Notes under the pieces: generated by a model
The model's database searches: none
Told to the model about the DNA's origin: nothing
Seen by the model: only the letters and a program-made list of their open reading frames with translations
Translations under genes and position numbers: made by a program
Shown: positions 8,111-15,938 of the stretch, piece by piece
Numbering within the stretch: position 1 is the stretch's first letter
Layout: each line of letters begins with the position of its first letter
NCBI GenBank assembly: GCA_029260035.1
Contig: JAJDEA010000051.1
Location: 1 to 35,514, forward strand
Reading direction: 5' to 3'
DNA from: Phycisphaerae bacterium
GTDB taxonomy: Bacteria > Planctomycetota > Phycisphaerae > UBA1845
Length of the DNA stretch: 35,514 bases

Positions 8111-8677
8111 ATGCCTGCTTCCCTGGTCGAAAAAGAATGTGCTGCGAAGATGGACAAAGCGGTCGATTTTCTCAAGCAGGAGCTTCGGGGTATTCGGACA
8201 GGTCGAGCGCACGCTGGCTTGGTCGAACATATCAAAATCGAGGTCGCGTCTTACGGCACGACGAATGAGTTGCGCGAGTTAGCGACGATCGCTTCGCCGG
8301 ACCCTTCGACACTCCTCGTCAAGCCTTTTGATCCGACGACAGCCAAGGATATCGAAAAGGGCATCCAATCAGCCAATCTTGGGATCACCCCAAACAGCGA
8401 CGGGAAGGTGATTCGGCTCCCCATTCCGCCGCTTTCCGGCGAGCGACGGGAACAGCTTGTTCTTCAAGTGAAAAAGATGGCGGAGGATCAGAAGATCGCA
8501 GTGCGCAATGCACGCCGAGATGCCAACAAAGCCGCAGACTCCGCTGAAAAAGAGAAATCGCTCAGCGAAGATGAGTCGAAGGATCTCAAAGATAAAGTTC
8601 AAAAGCTCACCAAGCAGCATGAAGATAACATCGATTCTCTGATTGCGGACAAGACGAAGGAAATCCAGGAAGTTTAG
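8111..8677 (+). CDS. frr: Ribosome recycling factor
   Basis: RRF works with EF-G to split post-termination ribosomes. The protein is 188 residues, close to the usual 185. Typical blocks are ELRGIRTGRAHAGLV, SPDPSTLLVKPFD, AKDIEKGIQSANLGITP, VIRLPIPPLSGERREQL, and a long charged C-terminal helix (KMAEDQKIAVRNARRDA...). GGAG lies nine bases before the ATG. It is the last gene of the translation cluster. A small GCGC-TTC-GCGC hairpin follows the stop but lacks a T-tract, so no terminator is claimed. Confidence 0.96.
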   Translation: MPASLVEKECAAKMDKAVDFLKQELRGIRTGRAHAGLVEHIKIEVASYGTTNELRELATIASPDPSTLLVKPFDPTTAKDIEKGIQSANLGITPNSDGKVIRLPIPPLSGERREQLVLQVKKMAEDQKIAVRNARRDANKAADSAEKEKSLSEDESKDLKDKVQKLTKQHEDNIDSLIADKTKEIQEV

Positions 8678-8937
8678 CAAGCCGCGCTTCGCGCAGTTAC
8701 TCTCCAATTCTTCAGCATTCTATCCAGACCGAACATAATGTGCGCCAAGGCTGCCGCATGGTAGTTTACGGCTTTTCTTCAAGGCGGGAGTTGAGCTGCG
8801 TCGATAGGTTACGAGTTTGACTTGATTCCGGATTCGTAGCAGCGAACGGTCATGTGTAGCGCAATTTGTTCTTTTTGAGAGTAAGAAGTGCATATGAGCG
8901 CTACCAAAGAATAGAGCCTGCCCAAAGGAGACGACGC

Positions 8938-9540
8938 TTGTTTTCACATATCGACAAAGAACTGAACGAACTCGTTCAACAGCTACCCGAAACGCCTGAA
9001 GGGTATATCACGCCGCATCAGGCGGAGTTTCTCTATTCGTTCGTGCGATTGACACAGCCCAAAATCGTTGTTGAAACCGGGTTCAACGCGGGGCATAGTG
9101 CCTGCGTCATTCTCCGAGCGATGGATGCCTATGGTGGCGGCGCGCTTCTCTCGTTCGACATTGCTCGGTACGACGCGACGCGAAAAGGGGCTGAGATTGT
9201 GAAAGCACGGTACGAGAGTTTTTCGCTGATCGTCGGGGACACCAAGCAGACACTCGCGGGAACGATGGCGCAGGTATTAAGCTCCAACAATGATGCGACG
9301 CTTGACTTTGCCATCGTCGACGGGGGGCACGACGTGGAGACCGCTCGCGCTGATATGGTGATTCTCGAGTCGCTATTAAGGCCTGGCGGATATCTTTGGC
9401 TCGACGATTTTGAGAACGCCAACTGCATCAACGTCGGCGTAAACGTCGTTGGTCGCGAATTCGCAAGTTCACGCGGGCATTGCCTTCGGTTCTTGACCGC
9501 CGACAATCGTGGCATGATGCTTCACCAGAAGGCATTTTAG
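8938..9540 (+). CDS. Class I SAM-dependent methyltransferase
   Basis: The TTG at 8938 is chosen because AAAGGAG lies seven bases before it; earlier in-frame codons back to 8866 have no ribosome site. The product is 200 residues. The Rossmann glycine loop is VVETGFNAGHSA, then ALLSFDIARYDA provides the acidic residue after beta-2, and the FAIVDGGHDVETARAD block with LRPGGYLWLDDF is characteristic of the Methyltransf_24 group. That group methylates varied small molecules and sugars, so the substrate is unknown. It ends two bases before the stop of the convergent anti-sigma kinase gene. The preceding 260-base gap (8678-8937) holds nothing else recognised. Confidence 0.75.
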   Translation: MFSHIDKELNELVQQLPETPEGYITPHQAEFLYSFVRLTQPKIVVETGFNAGHSACVILRAMDAYGGGALLSFDIARYDATRKGAEIVKARYESFSLIVGDTKQTLAGTMAQVLSSNNDATLDFAIVDGGHDVETARADMVILESLLRPGGYLWLDDFENANCINVGVNVVGREFASSRGHCLRFLTADNRGMMLHQKAF

Positions 9541-9541
9541 T

Positions 9542-9982
9542 TTAGGGATTACTTTGGCTTCGTCGTTTGACAAAGTACACTTCCCGCCCGTTGCTGCGAT
9601 AGCAGACTTCGTCCATGTAGGCGCGCATTAATGTAATGCCCCGTCCGCTCGGAATGGAAAGTCGACTCACATCGGTGCAATCGGGGACATTGTCCGGCAA
9701 GAACCCTTCCCCCTCATCCGTAACCACGACCACCGCTTCCTTGGGCGACACTGCGTAACGAATCGTCACATGTTTGGAACTGTCACCACCGTTGCCATGC
9801 TTGATCGCGTTTGTAAGGGCTTCTTCGAGTGCGAGCTTGATAGCGAACGTTTCGTTTTCGTTGAAGTTGCATTGGCGGATGCGCTCAAGTATGGCTGACT
9901 TGACATTGCGTGCCTCGACAAGGTCGCTGTTGATTATGCAGACCTCAAAGTCGATCGCGTTGTCATCGTGGTCGGCTGACAT
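9542..9982 (-). CDS. RsbW/SpoIIAB-type anti-sigma factor serine kinase (HATPase_c_2)
   Basis: The protein has 146 residues and is a stand-alone GHKL ATPase domain. The N box is LALEEALTNAIKHGN with Asn58; the G1 region is VVVVTDEGEGF, and the later SGRGITLMR is the G2-type glycine box. Proteins of this type bind a sigma factor or other partner and phosphorylate a STAS antagonist on serine. A STAS gene sits just upstream on the same strand, which supports a partner-switching pair. The two are separated by about 190 bases, longer than usual for such pairs. No sigma factor gene is in the window, so the target is unknown. Confidence 0.8.
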   Translation of the reverse strand: MSADHDDNAIDFEVCIINSDLVEARNVKSAILERIRQCNFNENETFAIKLALEEALTNAIKHGNGGDSSKHVTIRYAVSPKEAVVVVTDEGEGFLPDNVPDCTDVSRLSIPSGRGITLMRAYMDEVCYRSNGREVYFVKRRSQSNP

Positions 9983-10172
9983 GCCAGGGCATTCTCATCT
10001 GTTGGATACTGCGGTCGCGGAGCAGCTTTTCCTTTTCGGAAGAAACCAAAGTTCGAACATTTCGGAAAAACTGCGGTTGCTTTGGACTCGGGTTTCTCAT
10101 GGCGTACAAGGCAACAGCACTTTCGGCGTCATCATGAGAAACTCGAGTCCGCCAAGTTCCACTCCCCACCCT

Positions 10173-10529
10173 TCAAAAGCTCTTGATGGCTTGATCCGCG
10201 GTGTCATATATATCGAATAGTTTGTTCAGCTTGGTGATCCTGAACACCTCGTAGATCTGCGGTGAGATGTCGGATAACTTGAGTTTTCCATCGACCTCGC
10301 CGACCTTCTTGTTCAGTGTGATGAGCATTCCAAGTGCGGCGCTGGAAAGGTGCTCGACATTGCGAAAACACAGGAGGATTTTTGGGGCCGATTGTTTTTC
10401 CAGGAGAGCAGCCAATTCATCGCCGATCTCAGAAATGGAGAACTCCTCGAGGATTTTTCGATCTGTAAATTCGACCGCTGTAACCTGGCCCGTTTGAGTG
10501 ATGGTCAAATGAGATTGTTGTTCGCCCAT
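10173..10529 (-). CDS. STAS-domain anti-anti-sigma factor
   Basis: From the ATG at 10529 the protein has 118 residues. An upstream in-frame TTG (10550) is less likely because AAAAGGG is well placed for the ATG. The fold is a single STAS domain: an ITQTGQVTAVEF strand, KILLCFRNVEHLSSAALG with Ser62/Ser63 at the position where SpoIIAA-type proteins are phosphorylated, and a C-terminal KLNKLFDIYDTADQAI helix. The usual Asp before the serine pair is replaced by Leu, so phosphorylation is likely but not certain. It probably acts with the adjacent RsbW-type kinase. Confidence 0.8.
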   Translation of the reverse strand: MGEQQSHLTITQTGQVTAVEFTDRKILEEFSISEIGDELAALLEKQSAPKILLCFRNVEHLSSAALGMLITLNKKVGEVDGKLKLSDISPQIYEVFRITKLNKLFDIYDTADQAIKSF

Positions 10530-11043
10530 GGAAAAGACCCTTTTCTCCAATCATGGTAATCAAGACACCAGCTAGAGCAAGCTCTGTTCTACTGCAGCAT
10601 TCGTCTGCACTTCTTGCTCGCGAAATAGTGCGATCGGCCGCTACACCTGACTGTTCGCTACTATAGCACTGTAGAGTCTACGAAGGGCTTTTGGGCTGTC
10701 AAGGAAAGGCCACGCAAGAGGCCGATTGGGGTCGCTTGGTCGTGCGAGCAGTTTCATGCGGTGACGGCGTGACCTTTCGATGCGTGGATTAGGGATGTGA
10801 AACCCTTTTTCTCAGATTAAAAGCAGACTGTGCGGACAATGGCGGTTTCCAAGAGATAGGCAGGTTGTCGGCTGATCGAAGGCACCGTGCCGTCGATCCC
10901 GAGGCGGCGAATGCTTTCAATGGATGACTTAATTCTCCCACTGCCTCGATGCCGAGTAATTGACATTTTATGGGGTCGGCTGTAAATGGTGGGGCGGCGA
11001 CTTGAACCACTTGGCTTCAATTAGAGTAAGAGGAGAAACATAA
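10530..11043. other. 514-base gap upstream of the accessory patch; no confident gene
   Basis: Nothing here could be assigned. A minus-strand open frame at 10789-11010 is uninterrupted for 73 codons but has no ribosome site and no recognised motif. A weak AGGG/CCCT hairpin with five T residues occurs near 10790-10806. A regulatory RNA was considered but no known fold was found. The stretch separates the partner-switching pair from a small block of lineage-specific-looking genes. Confidence 0.4.
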
Positions 11044-11298
11044 ATGGACTTGCATCAATTGTGCGAGCGAGTGGAGACTCGTGAGGACTTCGTCGAATTC
11101 ATGGAAGCATACTGGAGAAGTCTGAAGGAGACGCCCAACGATTGGCAAAACGACACATTGGAGTGCTTTCTTTCGGCGTTCGAAAGATACGCTGACGGCA
11201 TTGACGGGTGGTACCGTAATCGTGGTGTTGAGTTTCCCGAAAACCCAACTTGGGAGATGTTTGCGCATATGTTCATGGGCGCGCGAATCTACGACTGA
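11044..11298 (+). CDS. Small DUF7660-like protein
   Basis: The protein has 84 residues, with AGGAG about eight bases before the ATG. It reads as a compact acidic alpha-helical domain: a VETREDFVEFMEAYW helix, WQNDTLECFLSAFERYA, DIDGWYRN-like DGIDGWYRN, and the end PTWEMFAHMFMGARIYD. This order (REDF...W.N.TLE.FL.A...D..G.Y.N.G...P.W..FA..L..ARIY) matches my recollection of the DUF7660 family of small proteins. These are often found singly or in arrays, and an immunity role has been suggested for similar small families. No toxin gene is adjacent here. Its last 21 bases are repeated 586 bases downstream. Confidence 0.65.
   Translation: MDLHQLCERVETREDFVEFMEAYWRSLKETPNDWQNDTLECFLSAFERYADGIDGWYRNRGVEFPENPTWEMFAHMFMGARIYD
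11272..11292 (+). repeat. Direct repeat, copy 1 (end of the DUF7660-like gene)
   Basis: Twenty-one bases beginning TTCATGGGCGCG are identical to 11858-11878. The similarity continues for about nine more bases with two mismatches. In this copy the repeat encodes the C-terminal FMGARIY of the DUF7660-like protein. Confidence 0.85.
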
Positions 11299-11400
11299 TA
11301 CTGTGCACAATGTCTGACAAAGAGTTGGATAGGGCAGATAATTCACCTACCAAAGGCTGATTTGGGATTGGCGTTGACATAATTATGTCAACACGAATAG

Positions 11401-11856
11401 ATGATTAGCACGAACCGATCAATGAACGTGAAGAAATACGCGAAATATGGCGGATGTGTCGGCCTCACTCTTAGTGTTGCGGCATTTTTTCTAGCCGGTG
11501 CTGGTCATGGAACATACATACCCGCTTGGCTCTTCTTTGCACCGCTAGTTTTCTTCGGTTGGCATGTTGTCTTTCTCGGCGGCGGTATAGTCCTCTATGC
11601 CGGTTACGCCGTTTTGATGAGTTGGGGAAACAAAAATAATAAACGCGTGAGGATTCTCTTGATTTTGTTAGGGTTTCATTTTGGGGCGGTGGGACTGTCA
11701 GTTTGGTTCTATCCTGAAGTTTGTGATTACGAGAATCTGAAGGAGACTTTCCACGCTGTCCCGTTTCTCGTCATTGCAGGGTTCATCCCATTTATTCTTG
11801 TTTTTGTCTATTACAAAGCGGTGAAAAGCCGAGACATGGAAGATGATTGCGAATAG
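11401..11856 (+). CDS. Hypothetical polytopic membrane protein
   Basis: The protein has 151 residues from ATG 11401 or 144 from ATG 11422 (MNVKKYAKYGG); neither has a strong ribosome site. Four hydrophobic segments are visible: about residues 17-35, 43-70 (perhaps broken by prolines and glycines), 84-102 and 119-137. The C-terminus is acidic and cytoplasm-like (KSRDMEDDCE). No family was recognised. It is flanked by two copies of the 3' end of the DUF7660-like gene, so it may have arrived by, or been left after, a duplication or insertion. Function unknown. Confidence 0.6.
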   Translation: MISTNRSMNVKKYAKYGGCVGLTLSVAAFFLAGAGHGTYIPAWLFFAPLVFFGWHVVFLGGGIVLYAGYAVLMSWGNKNNKRVRILLILLGFHFGAVGLSVWFYPEVCDYENLKETFHAVPFLVIAGFIPFILVFVYYKAVKSRDMEDDCE

Positions 11857-11857
11857 T

Positions 11858-11882
11858 TTCATGGGCGCGCGAATCTACTACT
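11858..11882 (+). pseudogene. Remnant 3' end of a second DUF7660-like gene
   Basis: The segment TTC ATG GGC GCG CGA ATC TAC TAC TAA reads FMGARIYY-stop, nearly identical to the FMGARIYD-stop that ends the intact gene at 11298. No upstream part of a DUF7660 gene is present, because the preceding bases belong to the membrane protein's end. It is best explained as the leftover end of a duplicated copy. The first 21 bases are the second copy of the direct repeat. Confidence 0.6.
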
Positions 11883-11983
11883 AATACCCTATGCGTTGAC
11901 CGTTGAAGAATCGAGTAGGATGGGCGACTCAGCTTTTTTGCCATCGATCGGCGAGTTGTAGATTCTGTTAGGCAATACCAAGA

Positions 11984-12454
11984 ATGGACATTGGTTTCGA
12001 CCGTATAGACATGTTTGATCCTAGCTACCTCGATGTTTTCGATTACTTTAGATTACATCACGCTATCGATGTCGAACCTGCAGATTGTCAACATTTGCTT
12101 TTGCAACGGCGTTCGGGGGATGTCACTCTTGGTGAACTTCATAATGCCCTTTGCATCGTCGCATTTAGGTGTAGAAAATGCCGCTACAACTTGCGAGGCC
12201 ACATCGAGGCGAAACGAGGCAATTGCCCCGAATGTGGGAGTGGTTTCGATTTCAATCTGCAGAATCCGGCTGCTATATGGCTAGCCATGACGGAGGCAAT
12301 TGCCTCCATCTTGAATACGCCGGTTTCCTTGATGAAAACAGATACGTTCTTCTATCGGGATATTGTCGTTGCCGAAGAGCAGTTGCGGCGCGAGGCGGAG
12401 GAAGACTTCTTCGGCCGGCTACGAAAACTGTGGCAGAGTTTGCGCAAGAGGTAA
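11984..12454 (+). CDS. Hypothetical zinc-ribbon protein
   Basis: The protein has 156 residues. A treble-clef or zinc-ribbon module is clear: Cys63-x-x-Cys66 in FRCRKCRYNLRG, then Cys81-x-x-Cys84 in NCPECGSGFD. The CRYNLRG...CPECG pattern is common in small planctomycete proteins. The first 60 residues are acidic, and the C-terminal part is charged and helical (EEQLRREAEEDFFGRLRKLW). There is no signal peptide or membrane segment. A ribosome site is not obvious. It is the last gene of the accessory patch. Function unknown; binding to nucleic acid or a protein partner is only a guess. Confidence 0.6.
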   Translation: MDIGFDRIDMFDPSYLDVFDYFRLHHAIDVEPADCQHLLLQRRSGDVTLGELHNALCIVAFRCRKCRYNLRGHIEAKRGNCPECGSGFDFNLQNPAAIWLAMTEAIASILNTPVSLMKTDTFFYRDIVVAEEQLRREAEEDFFGRLRKLWQSLRKR

Positions 12455-12567
12455 GCGGCAACTTCAAGTCCGCCTACGAATACGAAGCGTTCTTTCAATG
12501 ACACGCTTCGTTCCACGCCCATTCAATCTTAAAGATGCAGAGGCGCTTCTCGCGTGAATAATTTGCG

Positions 12568-15500
12568 CTATGGGCAGTTGTCCGGCGTGACGAACGGATA
12601 AGGACTAATTCCAAACGCGTTCACAATTTGGAGGACATCATTGCCATTCGTCACCTTGTCCGGCACTTGCGGGTTCACGTCCGTGCGAGTGAAATGTGGA
12701 GCATTTGGGTTCAGCGAGAAGTTCTGTAAAACCGCCACCACGTCGAAACCATTAACCGTGCCGTCAGGCTGTAGCCAAACGATTGCGATATTGTCAAAAA
12801 GTCCTACGACATCTCCCCATTTCCTGCCATCCAGAGGCAGATAGGCAGTTTCCAGCAACTCTCCAGCGGAGAACGAAACGTCATCCGCCGACGCCTTTAC
12901 TGCATACTTGGCATCCGGCACGATAGCACAGTCGGCAACATGGATTACACTTTCGTTCCAAACACGCCGCGGATTTGGTGGAACATCTTCGAGGCGCGAT
13001 ACACCGTTTGCATCGGGCGCGCCAACCCATCCAACAACGCCGAGCGTGCCCGGGCCCGCTACCAGCTCTAAACGGTGATTAACGGGAGTCCCTCCGCCAG
13101 CCGGTTGAAATGAAACATACCTGTTCTTGCGAATATCATCTTCCGCGGGCGCACTGGCGGGTGATGGAGCGCCACAATCCACATCGATTACATCGATCGC
13201 GTCGATAGCTGCTTCGACGCCTATCTGTCCTCCCGAACGGGATGCGGTAAACCGAAGCCTGACGTTCATCGTGGGCGTGACGAAATCTGTAGCACGAATC
13301 GTCTTCGTGATCCATCCGCCTACGACATCGGGCCCTGTAGGCCCGACCGTCTCCAGCGATACCCATGTTGCGCCATCGTCGTTCGAGATTTCGATGTCGA
13401 GAGTATCTCCGCCTCCGGCATTGTCATACCAGCGAGCATACGAAATACGTGGATCGGCTGGCAAGCTCAGGTCGAACGGTGCCGATGTCAGAATAGTCGA
13501 TCCTGAGGAAACACTCGAACCGCTTTCGCCATTTTCCGTGACAAAACACTGTCCCGAGCCGTCAAAATCTGCAAGAGGAGAATTGGAGGTGCTGGCCGAG
13601 ACCGGAACTCCTCGTTCCCATGCCCCGCTGAATACGCTTCCAGCTATCGTCCAACCCGGCGCCGCCTCAAAATCTTCCGAACTGATGGGGAGCGTGCCGA
13701 TCGAGACGTTTGCAACATAAGGAGCCAGCGCGCCAGCCTCGGGATCTGTCAGAACGCCTCCTTCGATCGTATCCGTGCTAACATAAAACTCCAGCAACGC
13801 GCCACACTGTTCAGCTGGAAAAACCGCATCGTATTCGTTGGGGCTGATCTCGCTCATCGGAATAGAAGTGAACGCGCCGTTGTCAAACCGATAGTGAAGC
13901 ATGCCGGTCCCTGGGATCGGATTGAAGGCCGACGAAACAACATTGACAGGGATTGTTGTCGATTGATTTGGTACGATTGTTGATGGGATATTGTTGGGGT
14001 ACTCGAAATTCAGAAAAACCAACGGCGGGCAATCCATGCTGTGCGCGCCAAAGCCAGCGCAAATCTGATCCCAATGAGGCGTGCCGTTTTCCAAATTGCC
14101 GTCATCGTCGTCGAGTGTAAGAAAATCGATCGTAATCTGCGGCGTGATCAAGTCTCCGTTATGCAACGGAATGCTGTTGATCGTCAAATTGGAGACGATT
14201 TCCAAATAGTCTGTGGGGTTTGTTTGGATCATTTCGTTGCGAAAACTCCAAACCGCACCGGAGATAAGCTGGCCGCAGAAATGGATCGCCCCGTTGCATG
14301 GATATTGCAGAGTGTTGTCGGCGGAGCGCAAAGAGCCGTTGCAGTTACCAAAGAAACCAATAGCGCCGGCGGGATCATCCGCAATGAGCATTCCGACCGT
14401 ATCGCCCATGCCTTCGCCATATTGCCCCTGTCCGCTTCCAGCAACTTGAACCAGATGATGGCCATATTCGTGATGAACAATGCCAGCAAACGCAGTGTTT
14501 GGAAAACTTCCCCCTGATGCACAAAAATTGATCGAACTGCCGTTGTAGAAAGCGTTGCCCGGGCAGATTCCGCCTACCATGTTGACGTTGACCGGCATCT
14601 CCAGTTGCGCCGCAATGAAAGGGTAAGCCGGGTTATAGGAGAGTACAAAATCGCGCACAATGTTGGAATGGATATAGCCATTCACCTCTGCGCGCGTCTG
14701 CTCCGTGTTGCCGCCATTGTGTACAAAGCCGAACGGACCTGGCGGAACGACATTGCCGAAGAAGACTGTATCTGTGCCAGCCGTATTGAACGAGCGAAAA
14801 TAACGTCCACGAACGGGGGACTGTATGAATACACTATCCGTGCCGGAATTGGGTATAACGATATCACCGTTAACGTCAGTATAAAGAATTGCGCCGTCAG
14901 CAGTAACCCTTGCATGGGGCATCCCTTGGATGACTTCAGCCGCGCAGATATCTGCCCCGAAACCTTCGGTGGCCAGGCCACTCACATTGCCTGTAATGTC
15001 AAGGAAGTGAATCTGATCTTCCTGAAAGAGCAACTTCCCAGTTTTGGCGTCGGCTACGAAAAGCCATTTTGCAGGCGATGATGTATTCAAAGCTCCATTG
15101 TCGCCGACGAACTCGATAGCAAGGACCGGGGTCTCAACTTCCCCGTTGACGCCCGCCCAAATCACCTGCCTGGGTTGCGTGAAATTTACGAGTGACGGTG
15201 CAAAGGTGCGTGCGTTTGTCTTGGCTTTTTCGACTTCGTTTATGGCACCAACCGGAGCGGCGAACTCTTCAAGGTTGCGAAAGCTCGAACGTGCCAGAAC
15301 CACGGGGTGGTTCACCAAATTGCGAACGAGCAGTTTTCCGTCACCGCGAAATACGGGGATGCCATTCTTGTGCTGCGTATAATACACAAGCGAAAACTTG
15401 TACTTTCCGGTTTTTGCATCGTACACCAAAGGCTGAATACTACGTCCATCTTCCAGGCGACTCTGCTGCGCCAACTCCTCCACTCTGGCACCGAGCGCTT

Positions 15501-15738
15501 GCGCGTGGTTTGCGACAAACCGCTGAGCGGATTCAGCCGGAGTTGCGCCGGTAGTCATGTTACGTCCGTAAACTGTCGTCGTCTTGCCGTCTTGAATGTA
15601 TGTTTGAACTCCAGGGAATGTACGCTTCAAGGTGTCAACCGCGGCTCGTTCGCGCGAGTCAACAACCAATTCAGCCCCCGTAGCGGCGTGGCTTATTGCC
15701 GTCAGTGACACAGTCAAACTGATAATCGATCGTAACAT
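12568..15738 (-). CDS. Large secreted zinc metalloprotease with FTP-like propeptide and C-terminal dockerin-like repeat
   Basis: The ATG at 15738 has GGAG six bases upstream; 15750 is an alternative ATG. The product is 1056 residues. A signal peptide (MLRSIISLTVSLTAISHAATG) is followed by a fungalysin/thermolysin-type propeptide (AQRFVANHAQALG, YYTQHKNGIPVF). The catalytic site is HHEYGHH, with His423 and His427 as zinc ligands and Glu424 as general base; Glu442 in GEGMGDTVG fits the third ligand. Beta-rich adhesion-like domains occupy about residues 590-900, including a jelly-roll-like SSEDFEAAPGWT region. A tail at about 990-1046 has paired NGFDVVAVL and NGNDVLQIV motifs, the dockerin type-I-like form seen in planctomycetes. 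It is transcribed alone. Probable role: extracellular protein degradation with surface or complex anchoring. Confidence 0.8.
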   Translation of the reverse strand: MLRSIISLTVSLTAISHAATGAELVVDSRERAAVDTLKRTFPGVQTYIQDGKTTTVYGRNMTTGATPAESAQRFVANHAQALGARVEELAQQSRLEDGRSIQPLVYDAKTGKYKFSLVYYTQHKNGIPVFRGDGKLLVRNLVNHPVVLARSSFRNLEEFAAPVGAINEVEKAKTNARTFAPSLVNFTQPRQVIWAGVNGEVETPVLAIEFVGDNGALNTSSPAKWLFVADAKTGKLLFQEDQIHFLDITGNVSGLATEGFGADICAAEVIQGMPHARVTADGAILYTDVNGDIVIPNSGTDSVFIQSPVRGRYFRSFNTAGTDTVFFGNVVPPGPFGFVHNGGNTEQTRAEVNGYIHSNIVRDFVLSYNPAYPFIAAQLEMPVNVNMVGGICPGNAFYNGSSINFCASGGSFPNTAFAGIVHHEYGHHLVQVAGSGQGQYGEGMGDTVGMLIADDPAGAIGFFGNCNGSLRSADNTLQYPCNGAIHFCGQLISGAVWSFRNEMIQTNPTDYLEIVSNLTINSIPLHNGDLITPQITIDFLTLDDDDGNLENGTPHWDQICAGFGAHSMDCPPLVFLNFEYPNNIPSTIVPNQSTTIPVNVVSSAFNPIPGTGMLHYRFDNGAFTSIPMSEISPNEYDAVFPAEQCGALLEFYVSTDTIEGGVLTDPEAGALAPYVANVSIGTLPISSEDFEAAPGWTIAGSVFSGAWERGVPVSASTSNSPLADFDGSGQCFVTENGESGSSVSSGSTILTSAPFDLSLPADPRISYARWYDNAGGGDTLDIEISNDDGATWVSLETVGPTGPDVVGGWITKTIRATDFVTPTMNVRLRFTASRSGGQIGVEAAIDAIDVIDVDCGAPSPASAPAEDDIRKNRYVSFQPAGGGTPVNHRLELVAGPGTLGVVGWVGAPDANGVSRLEDVPPNPRRVWNESVIHVADCAIVPDAKYAVKASADDVSFSAGELLETAYLPLDGRKWGDVVGLFDNIAIVWLQPDGTVNGFDVVAVLQNFSLNPNAPHFTRTDVNPQVPDKVTNGNDVLQIVNAFGISPYPFVTPDNCP

Positions 15739-15789
15739 TCTATTCTCCATGACGCTTGATTCGCCCAAATTGTACGAACACCGGTTATT

Positions 15790-15798
15790 AGTATAGCA
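15790..15798 (-). promoter_or_regulatory. Candidate extended -10 promoter of the metalloprotease gene
   Basis: Read on the minus strand, TGCTATACT combines an extended -10 TG with TATACT (five of six consensus bases), about 50 bases before the chosen ATG. The -35 region is weak, which is normal for extended -10 promoters. Confidence 0.4.
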
Positions 15799-15938
15799 AA
15801 AACCGCCTCTGGTTGGAACTCAAATTGCTGAATTACGAGACGCGAGGGCCGCCGTCGTTACGGCAACATTGAGCCTATTGTACTTATTCCTAAGATTAGG
15901 AAGTTCAAAGAAACGAACGGGGAAACGACGAATGGCTC

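Noticed and set aside
8678..8710. GCGC-TTC-GCGC hairpin after frr as a terminator
   Set aside because: The stem is four bases and no T-tract follows.
11401..11856. An insertion sequence carrying the membrane protein
   Set aside because: The flanking repeat is the end of a gene, no transposase or terminal inverted repeats are present.
14041..14517. A 158-codon plus-strand open frame inside the metalloprotease gene
   Set aside because: It is antisense to the catalytic domain and has no protein features of its own.
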